This document shows, piece after piece, positions 23,201 through 26,633 of a stretch of 64,000 nt of DNA. The notes below the pieces were generated by a model. That model did not search any database. It saw only the letters and a program-made list of their open reading frames with translations, and was not told the origin of the DNA. Source of the stretch: Terebella lapidaria (taxonomy: Eukaryota; Annelida; Polychaeta; Terebellida; Terebellidae); assembly GCA_949152475.1 (NCBI GenBank), contig OX424560.1, forward strand, positions 19,655,106 through 19,719,105. Direction: 5' to 3'. The position numbers and the translations under genes were made by a program. How positions within the stretch are numbered: position 1 is the stretch's first letter; each line of letters opens with the position of its first letter.

Positions 23201-23846
23201 TATCCATGACGTTGATGTCACCACAGTCGCAAGCGCCCCCTGCCTGCGATCGGAACATGTTGTAATCGTGACCCTCGTGGTTCCCGGCTTGGAAGCAGTC
23301 GGCACAGAGCGACATACAGGGTGATACAGCACAGGTACGGCAACGGTAAGCGACAAAGTTAGCCGTCCAAACGAGGCCACATACCGTCGCATTGTCGTAC
23401 TTTCTCACTGAAAGGGACCAGTTGAAACGGTGTATATTACTTGATGGATAATATGATTATGCATGCTTTGCAATGTAGTTTGGAATGTATGTCGTATTCA
23501 CTGTGGCAATAAGCAAACAGAGTACATTCAAGTTTGGATCTGAACACATGGATAATAGGCTACCAGCTTATGAAATCAAACATTTGTGAAAGTATTGAAG
23601 AAATCACTCACCAGTTTTGTCGAACTCAGCAAACGGTAACCCTCCTCCAATCAGGCACTTGCACCAGTCAATCAACTCGAATTTGTCTGCGTCTCCCAAG
23701 TCTTTCTCCGGATCAAGTAGATAATTCAATATCTCGTGAAGCTGCTGCGGCCTTCCGGGTGCTGGATACCGCAAACATTCGCGCTTAATGTAGACGGCTA
23801 ATTCTGTCTTGTTCTCCCATTTCTTCAGCATCTGCATCCCAGCCAT
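2272..23846 (-). CDS. UBR3: UBR3-like E3 ubiquitin-protein ligase, N-terminal part (18 exons, partial at left edge)
   Basis: UBR-box (N-recognin family) E3 ligase. Exons, 5' to 3' on the minus strand: 23846-23612, 23407-23194, 22917-22784, 22541-22407, 22261-22160, 20162-20029, 19701-19470, 19205-19029, 18796-18663, 18357-18265, 18042-17887, 17604-17476, 4350-4298, 4108-3966, 3786-3641, 3273-3204, 2952-2856, 2419-2272. All phases join without a stop, giving 844 codons. Segments such as [46 protein letters not shown] and GGAMQQGMY match remembered vertebrate UBR3 in order. The C-terminal RING lies beyond the window. The start is taken at MAGM; an in-frame stop lies about 30 codons upstream. 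Vertebrate UBR3 has a longer N-terminus, so an unseen first exon is possible. Intron 12 uses a GC donor and is swollen by DIRS insertions. Confidence 0.93.
4563..4733. repeat. Outer DIRS inverted terminal repeat, left arm
   Basis: This arm matches the reverse complement of about 17203-17372 with only about one difference seen by eye. The outermost left end of the element (from about 4514, TTCCCAAATTTT) is not shared with the right end, as in other DIRS elements with split terminal repeats. Confidence 0.88.
4793..4894. repeat. Outer DIRS internal complementary region
   Basis: The first half is the reverse complement of the extreme left end (from 4514). The second half is the reverse complement of the extreme right end (about 17359-17394). 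The two are fused directly. This is the hallmark internal complementary region of DIRS elements, thought to template circle formation. Confidence 0.88.
5194..8055 (-). CDS. Outer DIRS tyrosine recombinase frame
   Basis: Virus-like element part: a 953-aa open frame. The recognisable tyrosine recombinase is in roughly the last 330 residues, with the family's Arg box (ASGRRRSDV), HxxR box (SSHQIRH) and a C-terminal tyrosine region (FIGFYL). The upstream part overlaps the RT/RNase H frame for about 2 kb, a layout known for DIRS. This overlapping part may not all be translated. Confidence 0.85.
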   Translation of the reverse strand: MGEVRSHLQMGGWKTTDQTQSVVLPCARRSGKVSASAARGAAVARETCDRGGQGRERILFSHLPSAEKDRRVASRFRSVKPQQIPDHTQVQDGVGAFRPESSVQGEVGSQYRRQGRVLTCANTPSRSAIPQVRLRRFGVSVQGTSFWSSHRPLRVHPYRKDDGSQVSIGWNSIPPLYRRLVNHSRLPVSGYRAIRVRPQVGDQSRLDPQLGEVSSVPDTEVRVCRGRLRSRARSSSSSAEESSQGDCGDGGRADAVVDHSSTVSVHHRSVGVDGETGAVRQVLPQTHSMVSSVAMADPHRSTRPSRIGGRSCSGSNALVAGPSESFPRDATGGVSARSDLLHRCVRIGLGSSYGRARTLCCVEHEREGVAHQCPRAASGETCVRDLGASEFPRDEVVGLHRQQHSSGAHKQTRWNSVESALFGGRVSDQVCLQVPSVYQGEAPAGSQECPSGRSVETGQDHRHGVESASGGVSARLSGVRDTEHRPVRNLPESQAPGLLLTSARERGTGCGRYVSVVGRDVRVCVPANSVPNRSAAQSSQVSVRDSVGGAMLADAGVVPPATVPPDRCTTGSPDRGQVAEATGAGYISRFRPRAQITRVEAIERSFQEAGFSQQVSVHLARKNRRSSSKTYEAKWRVFVRWCNGRRIDPLSAPLNAVLDFLCYLFDRLNLKPTTIEGYRSMLGPVFRARGIDLTNNRILADLLASFRTQRPRGVPTLPDWDMAFVLYCLTKAPWESLKEVSLQRLTLKTFLLVMLASGRRRSDVAAIDVSRVAFGADGSVSLYPVRDFMPKTRAAVEGGKAFSPIVIPSLGGYVGRNEPDALLCPVRALKIYIDRTRSIRKDRKRLFISYQPNRATDISTATLSRWVKVVVRTVYAESGADDRVTYKISSHQIRHISMSLAARSNIPLEYIVRAGMWTNSTTFIGFYLSNAAELQDQSSRFRLGPLVVAQAVV
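6093..8675 (-). CDS. Outer DIRS reverse transcriptase / RNase H frame
   Basis: Virus-like element part: an 860-aa frame. Reverse transcriptase spans roughly residues 240-420 ([15 protein letters not shown], then a YIDD active-site box). RNase H is about 525-670 ([25 protein letters not shown]). A conserved region after RNase H (IDLFATSRN...YAYPP...APCWP, about 690-790) is typical of DIRS elements and has been likened to a phage-type DNA methyltransferase. Confidence 0.92.
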   Translation of the reverse strand: MWTRRIWRRGVQHSASWPEWSMLLSVTVRTWAHNWISPCVMPISVCLTCPLRTSLSYGGGRFSQAIPTPTSLDRIFPSCGNISGMRLWPRLCLGSRRGLGQARRPRVRSLPNLRHHMHPLLRSRPFGGRSLPLPRGMASAEAKGVDASRAKGKLLVRSDSLRESVGSVEGSVLSEFDLPQPGPVGGRLAQFVQNWSDLASSDNSVVAWVKFGLTFRWEAGKPPIRPKAWFFPVPGDREKFQLLQHEVQQLLEKRAIEVVKDERGFYSLIFLVPKKTGGWRPVFDLSNLNKFLIIPRFKMESALSVQKALSKGKWAVSIDVKDAYLHVPIHPADRRYLKFAFEGSVYQFRVLPFGVATAPYVFTRIVRTMAARFRSVGIQFHHYIDDWLIIADSPSQAIEQSGFVLRLATSLGWIPNWAKSHLSPTQRFEYVGVDYDLERGVALPPRKRVLKAIAAMEVALTQSSITARQFLSIIGLLASMEKQVPFGRCFLRPIQWCLALQWRILTDRLDQVVSVDDRAREAMHWWRDHRNLFRGMPLAEYLPDRTFFTDASELAWGAHMDEHELSAVWNTSERALHINVLELRAVRRAFEIWGPQSSPGTKWLVFTDNSTVVAHINKQGGTRSSQLCLEAECLIRFAFKYRLFIRARHLPGHRNVLADALSRPDKIIGTEWSLHPGVFRRVCQAFGTPNIDLFATSRNHKLPVYFSPLPESEALAVDAMSQSWDGMFGYAYPPTRFLTEVLHKVARSQCEILLVAPCWPMQAWFPLLLSLLIDVPRVLPIEDRLLKQPGRDIFHDSVHVLKLHVWRLSSDPSRRQDFLSRCPYISRERIGDPPLKRMRLNGEYSYVGVTEGALIRSLPL
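8200..10290 (-). CDS. Outer DIRS ORF1 (Gag-like, N-terminal zinc-binding motif)
   Basis: Virus-like element part: a 696-aa frame. Near the start there is a Cys-rich cluster (CPKC, CFDC, CDLC followed by RFW). A low-complexity Ser/Pro/Lys-rich centre follows, and the end is Lys/Gly-rich and basic. ORF1 of DIRS elements is thought to serve a Gag-like role. It overlaps the next frame by about 475 bp, as is common in this order. Confidence 0.8.
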   Translation of the reverse strand: MIMTSQSSLGTGAMDERPCPKCLVNTLRGGEKHSLCFDCLDHGPVSMEDLRCDLCRFWRPSSFVQATAKYSEASLARRDALRLAEASAPQVRQSPMEVETPPVTAQIASGVSQPLGLTQDMVNAAVQSFFAQSLSSLQGPLLLGLSSLLGQGVPAGSSAAPSSQGELAPPAGKKSKSSKKKVSVLAKAKAAKEPHSTFVGPQSGPIEVEGSVVSSPGPSKKRKRASSKRRGAETTSIFDVAQASSDLSVGDDQASGFDRRSILDGSFGSSVSRFEGGEFPLFGGEALDRSCDRESSLGDRAPGPRSGHDRAGGAGVVPQGHSSPVYADVSRRTGAIAEQAFPRPSFDVPLGSSRSSIGPVRSNDRGGRVEADQESSSSEDETSDQAGGSNFRWALESVARRMDLPIDAPGPSRGTGRFASAPVRRPIRLPVAPALVKSFDKINKGVTAKKDVARTESTFPTSRVRPESIDTYRTVQSEGGHQTSVPVEDPNLHLLSRKQGTVWSAYVKKARLSHWQTLSHQLMGQLSLTDHLTTLVQEFVDEADLEEGSAALGVLAGVVHAAERDSAHLGAQLDLTMRDADLRLLDVSATDVAELRGRPLFSGYTYANLSRSDISVMREHLRDEAMAKALLGKSAGSGTGKKTKGQKPAQPQAPHAPASTQPPFRGAQPPPPQGDGKRGGKGGGRFKGKGKASGKK
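10728..10925. repeat. Inner DIRS inverted terminal repeat, left arm
   Basis: Identical by eye, as a reverse complement, to about 16982-17180. The unique outer left end is 10687-10727. Confidence 0.92.
11011..11099. repeat. Inner DIRS internal complementary region
   Basis: Reverse complements of the extreme left end (10687-10738) and extreme right end (about 17161-17197) are joined at about 11061-11064. The two ends share the trinucleotide AAT/ATT at the junction. Confidence 0.9.
11373..14306 (-). CDS. Inner DIRS tyrosine recombinase frame
   Basis: Virus-like element part: a 977-aa open frame whose last 330 or so residues are a tyrosine recombinase ([11 protein letters not shown] Arg region, TAHEVRAIS HxxR-like box, FSSFYLRDV tyrosine region). 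The upstream part overlaps the RT frame for about 2 kb, as in the outer element. Confidence 0.85.
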   Translation of the reverse strand: MASLGYGIRGLSSNYHTASRVPDSLQSGASSLPSTDSVRILRPGVGEVCGPGRPRVRDAPQGSHGEGDPELSRLLQSSVCRPQAHGRLATDNRPQSPEQVCLQGEVFHGVPTDGSTVSAQRGLDDLHRSERCLLSHPDSSLITALPSFPVGQRDLPVPCSVFRPLHRPVPVHQGVSAGIGVGAPQGDSSHEVSGRLADYGHGPADGGRTHGPDRSALSASRSHHKFQEVRLGSFPACHLPRDGHRHAVLPDTSDGRSYSTFERRSTVFLHRGSRRGGGVPEAPRSHGVAREDRPWCTVAHAGDPVPLEGPLVFRAGLVNSGSGGFRSPARSPLVVRSSQPATGSSDSRVGARLSPFLRRVSPRLGCSPRRKSSLRSLVGGRSPASHQLAGAQGCLVGPAPFSSDGCRVHGTGHDRQHDGRRLYQESGGDTIKGAKRLDSKNLGVGGIPGCQSSGPTHPGLHEHHRRRPFEEGSGFHELVSEPSGLQSPVASLGSASLGPVRHVPEQSSTSLCVPVPGPSCLGSRRPRSGLVHPMGVRFSSVLTDSRGSTEDSVKLGPDHLGGSLLASQALVSGTPGASDGSSTVVTTDPQPASSGTSVSRASGRSPSSRVEIIRRSFRKAGFSKNAAKRMSRTVRSSSERLYQAKWRVFSSWCGRRQVDPRRPPLPTVADFFVWLRDKRKRALTTVKGYRAALSNVLASHGLDISTSREISALFKSFAQDLPPVSRAPKWDLSLVLCSLNESPYEPLEEAELRFLTHKTVFLLALASAKRVSELQGLSAEVLHPEDWSSVTLQYHLGFLAKTETPSALAAGMRTFSVPALSQLATDCGDLSLCPVRALRLYLKRTKPSRPRESHLFLPFSASRGQVSKNTISLWIKAVVTRAYSKDRRDLHQLYGRTAHEVRAISTSWSFAHNMSLQDLMKAATWRSHSTFSSFYLRDVSLLADDLYHLGPIVAAQVIVQPTASSAKSPGGERRLNT
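12302..14467 (-). CDS. Inner DIRS reverse transcriptase / RNase H frame
   Basis: Virus-like element part: a 721-aa frame. Reverse transcriptase is about residues 110-270 ([15 protein letters not shown], active-site box YLDD). RNase H is about 385-520 ([33 protein letters not shown]). The DIRS-specific domain follows ([10 protein letters not shown]...YAFPPFSLI...APCWP). Confidence 0.92.
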   Translation of the reverse strand: MTRTRSRLTLHVEVAAAVDPRLLPSLSPAPDVSQTLPRNHDSDVSPVGARLQAFWPVWDTEFEDCLVTTILRHGYRIPFSQAPPLSPLPIAFASYAPGSEKFAVLDALVSEMLLKEATEKVTQNSPGFYSRLFVVPKLTGGWRPIIDLSPLNKFVSKEKFSMECPRTVLLSLRSGDWMTSIDLKDAYFHIPIHPSSRPYLRFQWGNVIYQFRALCFGLSTAPFLFTRVFQPVSAWAHRRGIRLTRYLDDWLITATDQQTVAAHTDQIVRLCQRVGLIINFKKSDLAPSQRVTYLGMDIDTQSFLTRPTADRIQRLNGVLRSFSIGVPVAAVVFLRLLGHMVSLEKIVPGARLRMRAIQFHLKDHWSSEQDLSTLVPVVSALQPDLLWWSDPVNLLRGHPIHELEPDFLLFSDASRLGWGAHLGESQVSGLWSAADLRHHINWLELRAVWLGLRHFHQTVAGSTVLAMTDNTTVVGYIKNQGGTRSRELSALTRRILEWAESQDVSLLARHIPGSMNTIADALSRKGPVSTNWSLNPQVCSHLWRLWGQPHLDLFATFQNNRLPLYVSPFPDPHAWAVDALAQDWSILWAYAFPPFSLIPVVLQRIRLSSAQIILVAPCWPAKPWFPELLELLTDLPRLLPPIPSLLRQGRQFHEHLGVLHLHAWRLSGVHSERLAFRRTLPSGCPEQFGHPQSDYIKPSGESSLLGVVDGKLIHAVPLSLR
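14376..17015 (-). CDS. Inner DIRS ORF1 (Gag-like, Cys-rich start)
   Basis: Virus-like element part: an 879-aa frame. It opens with a short leader and a Cys-rich motif (CTKC, CPSC, CQIC followed by ESW). A long Ser/Arg/Asp/Tyr-rich low-complexity centre follows, with a Lys/Ser-rich end. The same cysteine layout is seen in the other two DIRS-like ORF1 frames in this window. It overlaps the RT frame by about 90 bp. Confidence 0.8.
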   Translation of the reverse strand: MPVHCLPVHFCFWRAPVNNNFASLAIAPLKFGFWNLAVSTMESSSVRRCTKCGHFLVPLDLDPHNRCPSCRPFVCCASQRCQICESWPDDRFDRIDQRRIDREKKRSRSADRRSLDSSSSSRLDSLEQTVGNLQTSIASMSAMLSSLVGKGVATPATPSVDEVPTPLLSGDPFVGGNPPSHSPADQPSCSWGLPSLDPIFSEPVDSATVDSRSQAAETGESVSEEQSGEGRGPVGRAKCGPPDYSTVQLSDGPVDVLVVDKSLAGSPGRVQHRDASSAQGTSSPAAAVPRGCLPDRDRDQQPPVASPGVSQPSVLPRDLPPSVSRRADSRSSSSSGDSHRGSTATADSVLPAVGRPSSPDRRHRPARPVDQHRSGDWDRPSSSRADRFRDWVYDHRREYDFDRSYHEELDRYYRSGRSRDDRDYYYRRERADRRDYSSRDSHGSRGEKSSRSDYDRVREPKRPASDHAPRSEGEQHAAGSSSVAVLEPPVSLPPPPADQISDEPPVKKPRVASPARSADSSATAGTSKPSSSKSDDDTFAQVRVWVQEAFPDEIELPVAKGTSYTSVGERVLHARQQPEPDVRFPWSEGILSVRTLVEEKIVPVNGQPLRAGKFASCFQGQLKHYQSTDCGSTLEAAAVNDDLSVIAPGLKSSSVTATLSDSDLKTWESYPRRVQLVANTLDWLSGLLSVQVDRLAPGSVPADADLDTDATVQVPVSELLRIKRTLSSVNKCVGQITKESHVEWANVVLRRRDAFLKRSTSKLSDAFKSKLRTSSVFGPRLFDPDVLAKAGQAVAQEADLLSKFNLVKLVERQEKKPAASSSSSFKIPKVKATESKQQSQSSQFSKGSKFDKNKKSTNSSRGGRGGSGSSSSAKPQPRS
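16982..17180. repeat. Inner DIRS inverted terminal repeat, right arm
   Basis: Identical by eye, as a reverse complement, to about 10728-10925. The unique outer right end (CGCTTAGCATAACAAAT) reaches about 17197. Confidence 0.92.
17203..17372. repeat. Outer DIRS inverted terminal repeat, right arm
   Basis: Partner of the left arm at about 4563-4733. The nested inner element separates it from the rest of the outer element. The terminus is at about 17394, 81 bp from the GC splice donor of UBR3 intron 12. Confidence 0.88.
17476..17604 (-). CDS. UBR3: UBR3 exon 12, with non-canonical GC splice donor
   Basis: A 43-codon exon encoding the well-conserved [18 protein letters not shown] stretch. The reading frame and the next exon (4350-4298, [11 protein letters not shown]) require the exon to end at TTACAG followed by GCAAGT. 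This makes intron 12 a GC-AG intron. It is 13.1 kb long because of the nested DIRS pair. Confidence 0.88.
20217..20390 (+). repeat. Imperfect direct duplication of about 65 bp in UBR3 intron 5
   Basis: The segment starting ACCCATGGATTGAACTTTAT (about 20220-20290) recurs as ACCCATGGATCAAACTTTAT (about 20325-20390), with the following CACACATAA shared. It immediately precedes the tandem-array element. Confidence 0.6.
20395..21975. mobile_element. Element with central 150-bp tandem array (possible Helentron-related HINE-type)
   Basis: About 1.6 kb in UBR3 intron 5. The left end (about 20395-20430) contains AGGCATTTCAG. The right end (about 21947-21972) contains a perfect hairpin AAGGCATTTC-TGCT-GAAATGCCTT that carries the inverse of that sequence. 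Between them lie about eight tandem units of 145-152 bp (about 20425-21640), then two copies of GTTATCGTGCGGAAACC (about 21763 and 21911) and a poly-A run. Subterminal inverted repeats, a central tandem array and a 3' hairpin resemble Helentron-associated elements of flies and bivalves. That family call is inference. Confidence 0.5.
20425..21640 (+). repeat. Tandem array, about 8 units of about 150 bp
   Basis: Each unit contains in order: GAAAAATGCCGACTC, TCAAGGTCAAAGGTCATCC, TTGTCTAGGGCGACGAGTCC, CCGTTTCGCTCTACGACGCA and CGTTTCCGAGATATCGACGA. Early units are more diverged; those from about 20900 to 21560 are closest to each other. The 181-aa open frame across it (20982-21527) exists only because the period is near a multiple of three. 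Confidence 0.85.
23194..23407 (-). CDS. UBR3: UBR3 exon 2: UBR-box zinc finger
   Basis: This exon encodes the UBR box, about residues 88-148 of the predicted protein. It contains the family's Cys/His pattern: CGLVW, then [14 protein letters not shown], a GNHEGHDY His cluster and GGACDCGD. In UBR1/UBR2 this fold binds N-degrons. UBR3 has the box but is generally reported not to bind classical N-degrons. The acceptor is TTTCAG and the donor GTAGGG; the exon is 214 nt, entering in phase 1 and leaving in phase 2. Confidence 0.95.
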
Positions 23847-25899
23847 GCCGGAGTTTTCACTGGTGTTGTTTGCGTCACCAAACGCAGAACTATGGAAGTT
23901 TCGGCTGTGACTGTTTCCCAGGCTGATTTCTGATCATAGCAGACAATCTGAAAAAAGTCTACAAATTAGGCCTACTTTATAAGATCAAACTACATTTTGG
24001 AGGAATATTCGACACATTCTGCAAAACGTCATTATCATGATTATTGGCCAAAGAGAAGTTCACCGATGTGAAATGCGCAACTCGGACATCTTTCAGGGGC
24101 TTTGGCGATAGGTCAATTCAACACCTGGGGAAGCTATTGCTTGGCTGGTATGATGTGTGAATGATCTCAGAAACCTATCGACGGGTGACTCGAAAACAGC
24201 TATTTGTATCTGTATACAAGTATACAATTAACTCAGTACCAGCAACAAACCGGCCGCCTGTATCAACAGAAAAATATTGTCTGCTACATGTATACTTTCA
24301 GTGGCGTGGGAAATTAGAACTCTTTTTGGGATTTGGTGCATTGGAAAGTTTTAGCTTCTTGGTTTAATTTATGGACCAGTGCTCTTGAAACGCGATTTAA
24401 CCTAGTTCAGGACAGAGACTGTAGACTGATAGAATCTTTACTGTGCACCATGCTGTCCATGTGATTGCCTATTCCCGAGCACGGATTGAACCATGCATCT
24501 CCACCCAACCCCAACCCCCAATTGTATCGATTGCATTACATGACAACGATTACATATACAATGTACAGTAGTCAAGCTGTACTTGTTCTTTTCCTCAGCC
24601 ATATTGTGATATAGGCCCTGCTTATTTAGTATATTCATGATTATAGTGTTACCATTTTAACTGAATAAGCATCGTCATAATGTAACTGGGACTATTTCAT
24701 GAAAACACCTATTCTTCTACAATTGTCGTGCTCATTCTTGGGCATTTGGACATTCTCGGGGATGGGCCAGTTGGCCCATGACCAACTTGGAATATAAAAT
24801 GTTTTTGGTTACATATTGGCTGTGAACAGCGAACAATATTCACACAATTTGCCTTTCAATTAAAATCGAGGAATAGCAATTCATACAATTTTCCCACATG
24901 TTTATTCAATGAATAAAGGCGAAAATAGCTTAATTACTCAGTACTGCCCCCTGGCGATTGCTAGTACAATCTGCAATAAAGACGATGCTGCCACCTGACG
25001 AGCAGCCCAATTAGCAAGTGACCAGCGCTTGGAGCCTTGAACGTCAGACGGAACCCAGACACTGAACAGACAGCACCTCGGCCTAACGAACCTCCACTCG
25101 ACACACAGAACAAGGTTAGGTTCTACTTTAATACGTTTATCTGGAGGTTTTTTTTTTTTTTTCAAAATTTGTCAGGCATATCCACTGTGTTTTCTTGCTT
25201 ATAAATTTTCTAGCACATAATTAGCTTCAATCCAACTTGGTTATTAAACATAAGTTAATTATTATTTATTTGCCATATTGTCAAGTAATAAATAAGAATC
25301 ATCATGGTGAAATAAGCTCCCTTCCAATACGGTCAATGGCCATTTTGGAATACTCAAGTTTACACTGGACCTTCTCGAGATTGTCTGACTTTCCAATAAT
25401 AACCTTAATTAACACAATTCAGAGTTCAACGCACGCTCTCACAAAACAACGAAAATAATTGACAACAATATCGATGACTGTTTCTTTCTTTGGAAGGGGG
25501 GGGGGGGGGCGGGGGGCAGGGTGCGGGTGGTTATCTTCGGATTTAGTCCTTGCTAGGAAAAGGACAGTCAAATGCGCATAGATCTAGTAAATGAAATATA
25601 CGAGTATCATTATCATTCATCATGTGACACAAACACGAGCAAAATTCAATGGCATGCTCAGCCTCATGATGCTGCAACCAGTCATTGTGAAGCTAGCCGT
25701 GAAAAAACTTTCAAGTTCTTGACAATTGTACATAAAAGTCTGCATGTTGACGTGAAATTGTTTTACATTCACCTAGAAAAGACTGCTAATTTCTATCGTT
25801 GAATGTTTGTGTCAGTTTGACAACCAAAATGTCATTTTTGACAAACGGAAATGATATTGACGACCTGCAGATAACCCAATTGCGTTATTATCGTAACTA
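23847..25899. other. UBR3 upstream region / UBR3-BRCA1 intergenic part 1
   Basis: No coding exon was recognised. It must hold the UBR3 promoter and 5' UTR. Visible features are a CTCF-like core on the minus strand near 24949-24962, a T-run at about 25149-25162 and a G-run at about 25496-25520. Confidence 0.5.
24949..24962 (-). promoter_or_regulatory. CTCF-like core motif (weak candidate)
   Basis: The plus strand reads ACTGCCCCCTGGCG. On the minus strand this gives CGCCAGGGGGCAGT, which fits the central YAGRKGGCR core of bilaterian CTCF sites; the flanking CCA half is not matched. It lies between the divergent UBR3 and BRCA1 genes. Confidence 0.25.
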
Positions 25900-26336
25900 A
25901 TGCTGCGTTCCAATCACGTTGTGCAAATGGTGCGCACGGGTTTCCGAGGAGTATTTTGCGTTCTATTCATGACACAATTGGGAAATTCCCATTTGCACAA
26001 CCTGTGAAGTTGAGGCAGTTGTTCAGACTCAATGTGCACGAGTAGGAAAAACATGGCGCCAAATGGCGTATCGTATAAAAGTAATACAGAATAGAAACAT
26101 TTTGTTAGTTTTACCTAGTATCATACATACAGTAAATGAATGAAATGATTCGAGACTGAAATTTAAAGTGAAGATTTGACTGCATTTTCAATTATTCTTG
26201 GCCTGAGTTAGTTCGAATTTTTATGCAATAATTAGATTGGCAAAACGTGTGCCTTTTTCAATGGAACGCAACAACTCGTACTCTCCAACTTCCCGCCAGT
26301 GCACACCATTTGCACAACATGATTGGAACGCAGCAT
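25900..26336. mobile_element. Non-autonomous TIR DNA element (MITE-like, 437 bp)
   Basis: The ends are ATGCTGCGTTCCAATCA and TGATTGGAACGCAGCAT. The terminal inverted repeats continue for about 35 bp (GTTGTGCAAATGGTGNGCAC) with a few mismatches. The interior has no transposase frame. No clear target duplication was seen, so the superfamily is not assigned. Confidence 0.8.
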
Positions 26337-26633
26337 ATGGTAATTGATGGAAGTTACAATGCGACATACAGTATAAGTATGGTTTGAGAGTGTACTCATT
26401 CAAGGCCCTATATAAATCAACGTATTTTGTCCGAATCCGGAATCTCTTATCTCTGAAAAGAAGAAGAAACTTGTTAATTTTTTTCTGATGGTGATCACAT
26501 GGTATTCACAATTTCACATGGCCAAACATTTCGTCCATAGCGGTGAAGTCTGACTCGGCAGCTGTCTCTCGAGGAACGTCGCTGGGAGGTGGTGGTTCCT
26601 CAGAGTCTCGTCAAAGACGGTGTCAGCTGGTAA

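Noticed and set aside
24938-25165. Possible SINE or coding fragment next to a T-run
   Set aside because: The homopolymer is at the wrong end for a tail in the only coding-like orientation, and no tRNA-like A/B boxes were convincing.
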